Assembly (NCBI GenBank): GCA_035532215.1
Contig: DATKRK010000163.1
Location: forward strand, 7,725 to 71,724
Reading direction: 5' to 3'
DNA from: JAICIG01 sp035532215
GTDB lineage: Bacteria > Planctomycetota > Planctomycetia > Pirellulales > JAICIG01
Length of the DNA: 64,000 nucleotides
Shown here piece by piece: positions 8,699 to 19,385 of this stretch. The notes below the pieces were generated by a model, which saw only the letters and a program-made list of their open reading frames with translations, ran no database searches and was not told the DNA's origin. The position numbers were made by a program, and so were the translations under genes. The number at the start of each line of letters is the position of its first letter. Position 1 is the first letter of the stretch.

Positions 8699-11467
8699 CT
8701 AATTGCCCGAGGGAATCTGCACGCTCTCGCCGCCCGCCTTGGTGAACAACGCCCGCAGCAGCTTCTCGTCGATTTCTTGCGAGATCGCGCGCATCGAGCC
8801 GTCGGCGAACGCCGCATTGAAGATCCTCGGCTCGTAACCGCCGAATTTGGGTAGCGGCTTGGCCGGATCGTAAGCAATGTCTTCAGGCTTGGTCCAGGGA
8901 ATCGATCGCTGGGCTTCGACCAGGGCGATCGTGTTGGACGTGCCGTCGCGAATGTCTTTGATTTCCGAGCCTTGCGTTCCCGGAAACATCGTGGTCTCGC
9001 CGGTGATGGCGAAGTACGAGGCATCCTTGCTGCCCGGATCGGCGGACGGATGGCGGAAGACGGCGGGCATCTGTTCCAGAACCTTCTTGTTGTTCTCGCT
9101 GTCCCACGGCTCGTCCATCTTGTACTGATCATAGAGTGCTCGCTGCTCGACAAAGGGCAAGAGTTCGATCCGCCAGCTATGTGGCGTCTTGCCGTCGGGG
9201 CCAATGACCACCGCGGCCGGGAAATGCTTGTAAACGTCGTGGTAGTTGTGCATCGCAATCATGAGATATTTCAGATTGTTGATGCTTTGAGAGCGTTTGG
9301 CGGCGGTCCGCGAAGCCATGATGGCCGGCGCCAACACGGTCGCGGCGGTGTCGGCCACGTCGACATCGACCGCGCTGCGGAGCCGCACGGTGCTGCCCTC
9401 GCCCTCTAGCTTGGCCTGTTTGACGAGCGTGGTTGCCAGATCGGCGAGCACGAGCATCGCGCCGGCCTCTTGAGCCCCGTTGGGCGCCGCGGCCAACTTG
9501 TCGGCCGCCTGGCCGACAACGTTGCTGGCAAGCGTCATGGCCGCCTCGAGCGTCTTCTTCACCTGCTGTGCGGCTGCCGCGGAGCCGCATTTCGCCAGGG
9601 CTTCGACCTGCAAGCCGTCGGAAGTTTTCAGGCTCAAAAACATGCGTTCGGTCTGCTCCCAGATCGGCGAGAAGGAGGATACGACGGGATCTCGCGACAT
9701 CTCCTGCTTCAACTCGGCGCCGTGCAAGGCGTTGTACGTCTTGAGGTCGAGCATCACCGTGGCTTCCCCTGCCGGCCAATCGTCGGCCCAATCGGGCTCG
9801 GCTGGCGAAGTTTTTCCCAACGCCAGCACGCGCTGCAATTGCGGCTCGGAAGCCAAGACGATCGTGCGATCGTCGGGCAGGTAATAGCTGTATCTGAAAG
9901 CCGCCGTCGCGGGCGCCGGTCGATCGGCCGGCGCTGCGTCGAGCGTCTTGTAATACTTCTTACCGAGAAACGTCGCTTCGGCCGACCGCCCCGCCGCGTT
10001 CTCGCCGAATGCTTTCCAGTCGTGCGCGGCCTTGGCGCGAAAGACCAGGATTCCGAAAGAATGCGTCGACCGCGGAACGTCGGGATCAGGGACGAAAGGC
10101 GCGATTAGCTTGATCTCCTCCAACTCGGCGACGTTCAGCCCCAGCAGCTTTTCGACGCCAACTTGTTCGTTGAGCAATTTGACCAGCGGCTGCATTTCAG
10201 CGCCCGCGAGCGCCGCCGCGGGCCGAATGATGGCGACCGCCGCGGGGTTGGGCGGCACGAAGCTCCAATCGACCGTGGTGGCTTCGGTCGGCGAGGCGGC
10301 CGCCGTCGCTGCAGGTTTCTTCGGCTGCTGGGCGACGCTTTCGCCCTGCGGCCCGCGCAGCCCGGCGAACAACAGCCCGGCGGCCGCGACGCAACCAATA
10401 ATGGCAAACCGCCCTCCCCGCGACATGGCGGCGGAGCGGAACTGCTTGGGATCACGCAACATGTCGATTCTCCGTAAAAAGGCGCCTCGGCTGGGAAGAA
10501 ACGGCCGAGCGGCCCAGGCGATCGCTCGGTCGTCTTGCCTAAGCGCCATTTGCGCCAGGGTGATGAGATACGCTTCGCGCCCGCCCGAGGCTTCGGCCCC
10601 CAAGGCGTCGGCGGCCAATTCCAGTTCCAATCGCAGCCGCCGGGCCAGCCAGTGGACCAGCGGATGATAAAAGTGCAGAGCCACACTGAATTGGCCCAGC
10701 AACCCGGTGAGATAATCGCCGCGGCCAACGTGCGCGATTTCGTGCGCCAACACGACGCGCCGTTCGGCGGCCGTCCAGTCGCGCCAGTCGCTTGGCAAAA
10801 TCACCAACGGGCGCCGCCAGCCGACCGTGGCCGGCGAACCCAATTCAAGCGATTCGCGCAGTTCGACCGGCCGCGAACCGTTCAGCCGGCGGCCCAACTC
10901 CTCGGCCAGCGCGAGCAGCGACGCGTCGGCGATCGGACTCGTGTTCGCCCGCAACCGTCGCACGGCGAACAGGCCCAGCGCCAAACGCACGATCGCCAAC
11001 GAGAGCCCGACGACAAACAGCACGCCCAAGACTGCCGGCCAGCGCGGCGACCAAGGGGTGTCGGTCTTTTTCGCCGCTTCGCCGGGCGATTTGCGCAGCT
11101 CTTGCCAAAAATCTTGCCAGGCGGCGCCCGCCCAGGCAGTGCGGGACAGATCCTCCGCCTTCGCTTGCGATGCCGGCGCAGGCGCGCGAGCTGCGTCGGC
11201 CGAGTCGCGAGACGCCGGTTCGGCGGCCGGCTCGATCGACGTCGCCGCTTGCTGCTCGGGTTCACCCGGCGCCAGGGTGTACCAATGCGGCCACGGCGCC
11301 AGCGCCAACGCCGAAACGCCGACCGCCATCAACAGACAAGCCGCGGCGGCCAAGGCCCCGGCCGCCGGGCCCCGGCGACGCGCGAGCAGATAGACCACCA
11401 GGCCGGCAACGGTGAACAAGGTGACCTGGAAAATTCCCCACAACACTCGGGCGGCGAAAGCGTTCAT
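8699..11467 (-). CDS. M56 (BlaR1-type) metallopeptidase fused to a C-terminal DUF1559-like domain
   Basis: A protein of 922 residues from the ATG at 11467, which overlaps the BlaI stop as ATGA; the longer upstream frame belongs to blaI. N-terminal membrane spans (about 8-30, 34-58 and 146-168) surround a Pro/Ala-rich loop. The gluzincin motif HEIAH is at about 242-246, with ELAADALG downstream, as in the M56 domain of BlaR1/MecR1. A further span is near 350-370. The middle region (about 400-700) resembles no family I know. The last 190 residues, from SINNLKYLMIAMHNYHD to FADGSMRAIS, match DUF1559, a planctomycete pilin-like domain. The peptidase probably cleaves or signals to the adjacent BlaI repressor. 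No penicillin-binding sensor domain is present, so beta-lactam sensing is not supported. Confidence 0.85.
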   Translation of the reverse strand: MNAFAARVLWGIFQVTLFTVAGLVVYLLARRRGPAAGALAAAACLLMAVGVSALALAPWPHWYTLAPGEPEQQAATSIEPAAEPASRDSADAARAPAPASQAKAEDLSRTAWAGAAWQDFWQELRKSPGEAAKKTDTPWSPRWPAVLGVLFVVGLSLAIVRLALGLFAVRRLRANTSPIADASLLALAEELGRRLNGSRPVELRESLELGSPATVGWRRPLVILPSDWRDWTAAERRVVLAHEIAHVGRGDYLTGLLGQFSVALHFYHPLVHWLARRLRLELELAADALGAEASGGREAYLITLAQMALRQDDRAIAWAARPFLPSRGAFLRRIDMLRDPKQFRSAAMSRGGRFAIIGCVAAAGLLFAGLRGPQGESVAQQPKKPAATAAASPTEATTVDWSFVPPNPAAVAIIRPAAALAGAEMQPLVKLLNEQVGVEKLLGLNVAELEEIKLIAPFVPDPDVPRSTHSFGILVFRAKAAHDWKAFGENAAGRSAEATFLGKKYYKTLDAAPADRPAPATAAFRYSYYLPDDRTIVLASEPQLQRVLALGKTSPAEPDWADDWPAGEATVMLDLKTYNALHGAELKQEMSRDPVVSSFSPIWEQTERMFLSLKTSDGLQVEALAKCGSAAAAQQVKKTLEAAMTLASNVVGQAADKLAAAPNGAQEAGAMLVLADLATTLVKQAKLEGEGSTVRLRSAVDVDVADTAATVLAPAIMASRTAAKRSQSINNLKYLMIAMHNYHDVYKHFPAAVVIGPDGKTPHSWRIELLPFVEQRALYDQYKMDEPWDSENNKKVLEQMPAVFRHPSADPGSKDASYFAITGETTMFPGTQGSEIKDIRDGTSNTIALVEAQRSIPWTKPEDIAYDPAKPLPKFGGYEPRIFNAAFADGSMRAISQEIDEKLLRALFTKAGGESVQIPSGN

Positions 11468-11847
11468 CGTCGTTGCTCCTTCAAGATTTCTTCCAGCACG
11501 GCGCGTTCTTGGGCGGAAAGCTTCTTTTCGCCCATCAACCGCACGAGCAATTGCTCGCGCGACCCTTGGAACACGCGATCGACGAGATCGCTGAGCAGCC
11601 GGCCGGAGACCTCCTCGTAGCTTTTCGCTGGGCGGAAGCGAAACGGCCGCTCCTGGTTCGTCTGCTCGACAAAGCCCTTGTCGCAGAGGATCCGCACCAG
11701 CGTGGCGATCGTCGTATACGCTCGCTGGAGGCCCGCCTCGGCAAGCGCCTGCTGCACGTCGGCCACGGTCAATTCGCCCCGCTTCCAAAACACCTGCATG
11801 ATCTCAAGCTCGCGCTCGGTCAGCTCTTTCGCGGGCGGTCGCGCCAT
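11464..11847 (-). CDS. BlaI/MecI/CopY family transcriptional repressor
   Basis: A protein of 127 residues, the usual length for the family. The N-terminal winged helix includes LTERELEIMQVFWKRGELTV and the recognition-helix region YTTIATLVRILCDKGFVEQT. The C-terminal dimerisation part follows (YEEVSGRLLSDLVDRVF). BlaI proteins repress their own operon until cleaved in response to a partner M56 peptidase. The partner gene overlaps its stop, so the two form a classic sensor/repressor pair. CGGAG lies just upstream of the ATG, and a good promoter is at 11895-11923. Confidence 0.93.
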   Translation of the reverse strand: MARPPAKELTERELEIMQVFWKRGELTVADVQQALAEAGLQRAYTTIATLVRILCDKGFVEQTNQERPFRFRPAKSYEEVSGRLLSDLVDRVFQGSREQLLVRLMGEKKLSAQERAVLEEILKEQRR

Positions 11848-11894
11848 GGCGGAAATTCTCCGGGAGTTGATTTTGGTTAATTAGATTTGGTTTT

Positions 11895-11923
11895 ATAGTA
11901 GTAGATCGCAAGCGGATGGTCAA
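11895..11923 (-). promoter_or_regulatory. Putative promoter of the blaI-M56 operon
   Basis: On the minus strand TTGACC (11923-11918) and TACTAT (11900-11895) are 17 bp apart, about 50 bp upstream of the BlaI start. The -10 lies in CTACTACTATAAAACC. BlaI operators often carry TACTA-type half sites, but I see no clear second half, so the operator itself is not assigned. Confidence 0.5.
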
Positions 11924-11977
11924 GCTTTTTTTTTCAAAGGAATAGAGCGTGAGGCGAGGCGGAGGCGATTGGAGACA

Positions 11978-12060
11978 GGCGAGCCGGAGGCGTTAGCCTC
12001 CGGTTTGCGATGCGGCTTCGTCGCGTCTATCTACCCGGAGGCTGACGCCTCCGGCTCGCC
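11978..12060. repeat. GAGCCGGAGGC doublet, 83 bp
   Basis: It has two 27-bp inverted arms around a 29-bp spacer, with one arm substitution (GTTAG for GTCAG). Two further half-arms, GCCTCCGGCTCGCC, follow at 12071-12084 and 12096-12109. It lies in the gap between blaI and the next gene. Confidence 0.8.
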
Positions 12061-12123
12061 ACGAACGTTCGCCTCCGGCTCGCCTATTTACGTTCGCCTC
12101 CGGCTCGCCATTGAGGTTGCGCC

Positions 12124-12858
12124 TTAGCGTTTCTTGCTCTGGGCGTCGGGCGAGGCGGCGAGCGGCGCACTGGCTTCGTGCGAGGATGGATTGGAAGCGC
12201 TCGTCGTGCGGCCGGCAAGATAGATTTCGCCGTCTCGCAACTCGATGGTTTCGATTTGGCGGAGCTGGTTCCGCTCGTCGCGTGGCGGTTGCAGGCGAAT
12301 CACGGCCACCGGATCGCCTTCGGCTTGCAGCCAGTGCAGTTGCATTCCCGCCTTGTCGGCCGCGTTGGAGATTCCCTTGAGCAGGCCGCCGAGGGGCGCC
12401 GGCAGCGAACCGGCGCGAGCGCGAAGAATGCGAATCGACAACACGTTGGGCTCTTGCACATAGGCTTCGCCTTCGAGCGAGAGCACCGTTTCCACCGGAC
12501 CGTCGAGATAGCGGCAGGCGATGGCGATGCGGTCGGGCCCGATCGCCACGCGCGGGTCGGCCACGCCCTGCGGAAAGAGTTCGGGAAAGTTCTTCGCCAC
12601 GTCGACCGCCAGCCAGCCGTTGATTTGGTCGGCGGTGAACAAAGCGCGCCAACTTCCCTCTTTGCGCACGCAACTGGCCAGCGCGGCGGCGTTTTCCAGA
12701 AGTTCGTCGCTCTGCCGCTCGCGGATTTCGGGCGCGGCCTGCAGCGCCTGTTGATAAAAGCGGGGAACGCGCCGCGCAGCAACGTAGGTTCCGCCGAGTA
12801 CGAGTAAGGCGAGCGCCGCGAAGCTGCCCGTCAGCGCAGCGGCGAAGCGTAAGTTCAT
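12124..12858 (-). CDS. Membrane-anchored hypothetical protein
   Basis: A protein of 244 residues. One N-terminal hydrophobic segment (about residues 7-27, AALTGSFAALALLVLGGTYV) acts as an uncleaved anchor or signal. The rest is a soluble extracytoplasmic domain with beta-strand-rich stretches such as VETVLSLEGEAYVQEPN and the helical segment LFTADQINGWLAVDVAKNFP. The pattern (anchor, helix with a DQINGWL-like motif, then strands) faintly recalls DUF2140/YpmS-like proteins, but I do not claim membership. It sits downstream of tyrS after a 238-bp gap with no gene. Confidence 0.65.
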   Translation of the reverse strand: MNLRFAAALTGSFAALALLVLGGTYVAARRVPRFYQQALQAAPEIRERQSDELLENAAALASCVRKEGSWRALFTADQINGWLAVDVAKNFPELFPQGVADPRVAIGPDRIAIACRYLDGPVETVLSLEGEAYVQEPNVLSIRILRARAGSLPAPLGGLLKGISNAADKAGMQLHWLQAEGDPVAVIRLQPPRDERNQLRQIETIELRDGEIYLAGRTTSASNPSSHEASAPLAASPDAQSKKR

Positions 12859-13096
12859 GCGGGCCTCCGAGGCGATCTCGATCAGAATGAAACAGTCGTG
12901 CTAGACATGCCGGCCGTCGTGCGACCGAGGTTCGCGTATCCCGCTTCGCCCGGGCGAAAGGCGGAGTTCATGCGAGCCTCGGGGCTCGCGAACGGGCGCA
13001 GAATACTAAAGGCCCGTCGAGGCCGAGTCAATGCGAATTTGGCCGCGACGCGGCGCCTCTTCAGAGCGGTAATTTCAATGACGGCAATGAGTTGCG

Positions 13097-14392
<1,296 letters not shown>

Positions 14393-14474
14393 GGAACCTC
14401 TTGAGATTTTCGATTTTGGATTTGCGATTTTGGATTTGCGAGCGCCCGACGCCTGACGCCTGATTCCCGACGCC

Positions 14475-15215
14475 TCATCTCCACATGTCGTCATCGGCGA
14501 ACGGATGGGCCGGACCTTGGAACTTCGGTTTGGGCATGGCCTTGAGCGCCTGTTCTGCCAACCGCAAGTCTTCCTGCGTGGTGATTTTTAAATTGATCGG
14601 CGAGCCTTGGACGACGGTCACTGTCTCGCCGATGCGCTCGACGAGTTGGGCGTCGTCGGTGGCGATGAAATCGCCGCGCTTGGCGTAGGCTTCGAGCAAC
14701 AGCTTGCGGCGGAAGACTTGCGGCGTCTGAGCTTCCCAAAGTCCTTCACGAGAGACCGTTTCGGTGATCGCGTGGTTCGCGCCGACCCGCTTGAGGGTAC
14801 CCGGCACCGGCACGGCCAGGATCGCGGCTCCGCCTTTCTGAGCGGCCTCGAACACCTTGGTGATCCATTCGTCGGCCAGGCAAGGCCGCGCGGCGTCGTG
14901 GACGGCGACGAAATCGACGTCGGGCTTCACGCGGGCCAGGGCCCGCTCGATCGAATCGGCCCGCTCTTTGCCCCCTTCGACGACGTCGATGCCGAGGATC
15001 GCCACGTTGGGGGCGAACTTGAAGTTGAAATCCTCGCGATCTTCGGGCGAAATCACCAGGATCAGTTGCTTGACTTCCGGGCGGTTCAAGAACCGCTCGG
15101 CCGAGTGCAGCCAGACGGCGCGGCCGGCCAACGGGGCGAACGGCTTTTTGTAGTGCTTGTCCTTGAACCGGCTGCTAGCGCCGGCGGCCGGCATGATCAC
15201 GGCGAAATGGGCCAC
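14475..15215 (-). CDS. ispD: 2-C-methyl-D-erythritol 4-phosphate cytidylyltransferase
   Basis: A protein of 246 residues from a GTG at 15215, with AAAGG upstream. It makes CDP-methylerythritol in the MEP isoprenoid pathway. The N-terminal nucleotide-binding loop is VIMPAAGASSRFKDKHYKKP. The family motif VAVHDAARPCL is at about residue 107, followed by EAQTPQVFRR and ATDDAQLVE. Length and motif order match IspD. No ispF is adjacent. The 82 bp between ispD and tyrS hold short tandem repeats (GATTTTGGATTTGC and GCCTGACGCCTGA) rather than a gene. Confidence 0.93.
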   Translation of the reverse strand: MAHFAVIMPAAGASSRFKDKHYKKPFAPLAGRAVWLHSAERFLNRPEVKQLILVISPEDREDFNFKFAPNVAILGIDVVEGGKERADSIERALARVKPDVDFVAVHDAARPCLADEWITKVFEAAQKGGAAILAVPVPGTLKRVGANHAITETVSREGLWEAQTPQVFRRKLLLEAYAKRGDFIATDDAQLVERIGETVTVVQGSPINLKITTQEDLRLAEQALKAMPKPKFQGPAHPFADDDMWR

Positions 15216-15371
15216 GGCGGAACCTTTTCGTTGGCGAACGCGAGTGCGACGACGCTTCAGCGTCAATTGTGAGATCTTGCGGCCGGTCGTCAAGCGAGAT
15301 GAGGCGGCGTCCGGCAGTCAACGGGCGCCGCGACGGCAGCACTCGCGGGCGATTCATGACTTCAGCGCAGG

Positions 15372-17126
15372 TCACGGCTTCAGTTTGTCGTTGACGCGAC
15401 GGAACCCAGCTTGCTCGCGATGGTACTCGGCGGCGATTCCGAGCTTGTTCCAAAAACCGCCGTCGGGCGCCAGCAGGGTTTCTTTGCTTAAGGCTTCGCC
15501 CTGCATCTCAGTCCGGGAGACCGCCAACTTTTTGGCGGCTTTTCCGGAGCGGCGATAGAGCGTCAGCACGAAATAGACGTTCGGACCGAAATCTGAATAG
15601 GGCAGCAGCGGATCGAGGTTCGTTTCGGACTCCGGCTCCATAACGCTCCCAAATGGGATTACCTCCGTGAGCCGGCGATCTGGAAGTTCGCTCGAACCAT
15701 CCAGCCGCCAGCGAAGCTCGTAGGCCACAAGATAGTCGGGGCCAATCTTGCAGATTCGCTGAACGAATGTTTCCTGATCCGGCAGGGCAAACGTAATTTC
15801 GTCGCTGGCGGGATTGACGTAAACCTCGTATGGCGAGACGCCGGTCCAGGCCCAATGGCCAGCCAGGGGGTGAGGCCGCTCGTCGGGCGGCCATTCGTCG
15901 CCGGCCAGCTTGCGGCATTCGGCGTAAAGATCGGTCAACGCGACTTGCAATTCGACGCCGTTTCGGAATGCCAGTTCCGCTTCGGCCGGCGCCGTCAGCA
16001 GGCCGCCGACAAGCGACGGTTCTCCCTGCAACCCGAAAACGCCGAACGTATCGACCAATGCGGCAACGCGATCTTGCGTCAATCGGCCTTCGAGTTTCGA
16101 GGAAAACGCTTGCTGCAAGAAGGCCCACCTGCGCAACGTCGTGAGATCACCCCTGCGCAAGGCTTCCTCGCCGAGTTCTTGCCAGGCTTTGTCCTCGGCC
16201 TCGGCGATGGCCAACGCGGCCAGATGCGGCAATTGCGTTTGCAAGGCGCCGATCAGGTCCCGGTCGTTGAATTGCCGCATAAGATCGGCCGGCGCCGGGC
16301 GTTTGTCGGCTAGCGCTTGTTGCGCGTCTTCGGGCATGGCGCGGACGTATTGCAACAACTTTTCGAGTCGTGCGCCGTCAAGCTGGCCGAGCAGATTCAT
16401 CGCGCGGTCGTGTTCTTCGCCGTCGACCAGCGGCAAGGACTGCTTGAGCTTTTCGCTGGCGAGATCGACATCGAGCGCCGCCACCGCCTCGCGAATTTGC
16501 GATTGCAACCGCTCGATGCGCTGCTTGCGTTCCTTCGCCGCCTGCTCGTCGCCCACGTCGTCGGCCGGCGGCGCCGGGTTCGCGTCGGCTGGGGGCTGTT
16601 CGCGGTCGCGAAGACGATGCTGCAAATCGTCGAGTTCCTGCCGCAACCGCTTGGTTTCGTTCTCTAGCTCGCCGACCGATGGGCTCTGCGGCGCGGCGTT
16701 GGCCGGCGGGGGCGCGGCGGCGATTCGGCGCTGGGCGTTGAAATGTCTCGCTAGCAGCCAGGCGCCGATGCAAGCGGCCGACAGCAGCACGGTGAAGCCC
16801 ATGCCCGCGGCCAGCAAGACCACCGGCCGCGAGCGAAAGGGCCTTTGCCCGCTCGCGTTCGGAATACCTTCGATCGGATTGGCGCCGTTCGCCGTTCGGC
16901 CGTCCGGCGCGCTCGCCGGCGCAGCAGCAACAACAACCGCAGCAGCGCCGCCCTGCGCTATTCGAACCGCGTCGCATTGCGACGCCGGCAGCCACGGGCC
17001 GTCTCGGCCGTTGCGGACCAAAGCGCCTTTGCCGGCCTGGTCGCTCTCGAGAAACCGCCGCAAGCCGGCGTCGGAAAGCGGCCCGAGTTCCTCGCCGCCG
17101 AGCTTGACGTACCATCGATTCGCCAT
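15372..17126 (-). CDS. GYF-domain membrane protein, shorter tandem paralogue
   Basis: A protein of 584 residues. The N-terminus is a GYF_2-type domain (WYVKLGGEELGPLSDAGLRR, residues about 4-50), usually a proline-rich peptide-binding fold. A single membrane span follows (VVLLAAGMGFTVLLSAACIG, about 100-120), then a Pro/Ala stretch and a coiled coil (LENETKRLRQELDDLQHRLR). The C-terminal 400 residues are mainly helical and end with PHPLAGHWAWTG and RICKIGPDYLVAYE. This C-terminal module is shared with the upstream neighbour, so the two are tandem duplicates 42 bp apart and probably cotranscribed. The predicted topology places the GYF domain inside the cytoplasm and the rest outside. Function unknown. 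Confidence 0.85.
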   Translation of the reverse strand: MANRWYVKLGGEELGPLSDAGLRRFLESDQAGKGALVRNGRDGPWLPASQCDAVRIAQGGAAAVVVAAAPASAPDGRTANGANPIEGIPNASGQRPFRSRPVVLLAAGMGFTVLLSAACIGAWLLARHFNAQRRIAAAPPPANAAPQSPSVGELENETKRLRQELDDLQHRLRDREQPPADANPAPPADDVGDEQAAKERKQRIERLQSQIREAVAALDVDLASEKLKQSLPLVDGEEHDRAMNLLGQLDGARLEKLLQYVRAMPEDAQQALADKRPAPADLMRQFNDRDLIGALQTQLPHLAALAIAEAEDKAWQELGEEALRRGDLTTLRRWAFLQQAFSSKLEGRLTQDRVAALVDTFGVFGLQGEPSLVGGLLTAPAEAELAFRNGVELQVALTDLYAECRKLAGDEWPPDERPHPLAGHWAWTGVSPYEVYVNPASDEITFALPDQETFVQRICKIGPDYLVAYELRWRLDGSSELPDRRLTEVIPFGSVMEPESETNLDPLLPYSDFGPNVYFVLTLYRRSGKAAKKLAVSRTEMQGEALSKETLLAPDGGFWNKLGIAAEYHREQAGFRRVNDKLKP

Positions 17127-17168
17127 GAATTCGCCTCCTCTTGCTGGTCGTTTTCGCTTGCACCTCGG

Positions 17169-19385
17169 TTATTCTTTGACCCGCCGATAGACGGCACGGA
17201 ACTCCCGATACTCCTTCGGATTGCCGATGATTTCCCAAAGTGCTTCGCCGCCGCTCTTTTCCGCCCAGTCCGCGGAATGAATGCGGCGGCGAATTTGCAG
17301 CACGGTTCCGCCTTTGCTTTGCGAATAGCAAGTAAAGGCGATTGCTTCGTCGGGCCTTGCGTCGTCGGGTCCCGGAAATCGGTCGTCGCTGTCGTACTTC
17401 TCGGTGCGAAACGGATCCGTCGCCACGCGCTCGATTGGAACCTTGCGCTTTTCGTAAGCGACAAGATGGTCGGCGCCGATCTTGCAGATCCGCTGCTCGA
17501 ACGTCGCCTCGGGCGAAGAGCGACGGAAGACGATTCGATCGCGCCGCGGATCGATTTCAATTTCCCAATTCTCTTTGCCTTTCCACCGCCCGGCCAAGGG
17601 ATGCGGCCGGTCGTCGGGCGGCCAGGCGTCGCCGGCCGCCTTGCGGGCCTTTTCATAGATGTCTCGGTAGGTTTCAAGCTTGATTTTGCCCTGCACCAGC
17701 CCGAACAGGAATTCTCCGCGTTTGCTGCTATTCGCCTGCTCGACGTTGTGGTTCGACAACACTCCGTCGATCAGCGGCGACGGATCGTCGACGCGGCAGA
17801 CGCCGTAGATGTCAATCAAGGGCAAAATCTCCGCGGTCGTAATCTCTCCGTCATCATTCGCGACATTCGCGGCGTAAAGCAAAAAGAGCGTCCGCAGTTT
17901 TACCAAGTCGGTCGACGTTCTCGCCTCTTTCAATTGCCCGAGCAAATCATTCACGCGGCGAAATCCATACGTTAGCGGCACGAGGCGAACAAAGCTCTTG
18001 CGCATGGCCTCGGCGATCAACGGGTCGGTCGCGCGATCAGGCCAATCCGAGGGCAACTGCTCGACGCCGATGAGCGATTGCAGTCGGGCGTCCGGCATCT
18101 TATTGAGAGCCGCGAAGACGCTGCTCGGCAATGCGTTGACAAGCTCGGCTGCAAATTCTCCAATCGGCGTCCCGGAATCTTCGTACGTCATCAGGATCGC
18201 GGATTCCCATGCTTTCAAGACCGCCGATCTTAGCTCGAGTGGTTCGACGGCCTCCCTGGCCTCGGCCAGGAGCCTGGCCGCCTCCTTGCGCCGAACTTCG
18301 CGTCGCGCCTCGGCCGCTTGCTGCTTAGCCGCCAATTGATCGCCGTCAAGCGAGGCGACTTCCGCTTCGGCTTCGAGGAAACGTCGCGCGAATTCAAACT
18401 CGTATTGCGGCTCGAAATTGAACTCCAAGGTGCTCTCAAACTTCGCGGCGGATTGGCGAAACTTTTTCCGTGCGTCATCCACAACCCGCTCGTTCGCGAT
18501 CATTACGGCCAATGTCGTGCGGTCGGCTTCGAGCTTGACGGCGGACGGTTCGGCCATGGCCTCGGCGCCAGGTTCGTCGGCGGCGGGCTTGGCGCCAGGA
18601 TCGTTGGTTGCGCTCGGATCGCTTGCTGCGGGCGGTTCATTCTTTTCCGCAGCTTGCGGCGCCGCGGGCGGAGTTTGCTCTTTGGGCGACGGCGTCTCGG
18701 GTGGCTGAGGCTGGCTTTCAAGCTTCTCTTTGGCCTCGGCCAGATCGCGCCTCAATTGCTCGGCCTGTTGTTGCAAGGCGGCAATCGCCGGATCGATCGC
18801 CGCAGGGCTAGCGATGGGCGCGGGTGCGGCGCCCGATGTCAAGCTGCGCAGCGCGAACCAGCCCGCGAAAAAAGAGACCGCCAAAATCAGCACAGCGCCG
18901 GCGCCGGTTGCGACCAATATGATTGGAGAGCGATGCGGCGTAGCCGGCGGAGCGACGGCATGCGTCTCAAGCGCGGGCGTGGGGGTTTTGGCCGCGGCGT
19001 CGGGCGGCGCCTCGGGCAACGGCAAGTCGTCCGGCGCCGGCAATGGGTTTGCGGTGACGTCGCTTGCCGGTAACGTATCGGCTGGCGGCGCGGCAGGCGG
19101 TCGAGCGAGGAGCGCAGCCGGGATCTTGGCCGCAGGCGCGGGCGGGCGCGGCGGCTGTTTGGCTTTGAGCGCCGCTTCAATCGCCGCTTGCCCCGGCCGT
19201 TGTCGCGAGGGCCGCGCCGCAAGCTCGCTCTCGACTTCACGCGCCGCGGTCCACTCGCCGCCGAGTCCATTGCGAACCAGAGTGTCGCCCTCGATCCGGC
19301 CGCCCTGAATCATGCGCTCCAGGCCGGTGTCGGAAAGCGGGCCCAATTCTTCGCCGTCGAGCGCGACGTACCAACGGTTGCCCAT
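17169..19385 (-). CDS. GYF-domain membrane protein, longer tandem paralogue
   Basis: A protein of 738 residues. The GYF_2-type domain at about 4-50 (WYVALDGEELGPLSDTGLER) precedes a long Pro/Ala-rich linker (about 58-145). A membrane span (PIILVATGAGAVLILAVSFF, about 150-172), a coiled-coil segment (LQQQAEQLRRDLAEAKEKLE) and a second low-complexity acidic stretch follow. The C-terminal part has a helical array with the segment ANDDGEITTAEILPL and the same ending module as its neighbour (PHPLAGRWKG, RICKIGADHLVAYE). The proline-rich linker of this protein is a plausible ligand for GYF domains, which would allow self or paralogue interaction; that is inference. Confidence 0.85.
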   Translation of the reverse strand: MGNRWYVALDGEELGPLSDTGLERMIQGGRIEGDTLVRNGLGGEWTAAREVESELAARPSRQRPGQAAIEAALKAKQPPRPPAPAAKIPAALLARPPAAPPADTLPASDVTANPLPAPDDLPLPEAPPDAAAKTPTPALETHAVAPPATPHRSPIILVATGAGAVLILAVSFFAGWFALRSLTSGAAPAPIASPAAIDPAIAALQQQAEQLRRDLAEAKEKLESQPQPPETPSPKEQTPPAAPQAAEKNEPPAASDPSATNDPGAKPAADEPGAEAMAEPSAVKLEADRTTLAVMIANERVVDDARKKFRQSAAKFESTLEFNFEPQYEFEFARRFLEAEAEVASLDGDQLAAKQQAAEARREVRRKEAARLLAEAREAVEPLELRSAVLKAWESAILMTYEDSGTPIGEFAAELVNALPSSVFAALNKMPDARLQSLIGVEQLPSDWPDRATDPLIAEAMRKSFVRLVPLTYGFRRVNDLLGQLKEARTSTDLVKLRTLFLLYAANVANDDGEITTAEILPLIDIYGVCRVDDPSPLIDGVLSNHNVEQANSSKRGEFLFGLVQGKIKLETYRDIYEKARKAAGDAWPPDDRPHPLAGRWKGKENWEIEIDPRRDRIVFRRSSPEATFEQRICKIGADHLVAYEKRKVPIERVATDPFRTEKYDSDDRFPGPDDARPDEAIAFTCYSQSKGGTVLQIRRRIHSADWAEKSGGEALWEIIGNPKEYREFRAVYRRVKE

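Noticed and set aside
14400..14474. Possible attenuator or T-box leader before tyrS
   Set aside because: The stretch is made of short tandem repeats and lacks T-box features such as a conserved TGGNACCGCG-type sequence.
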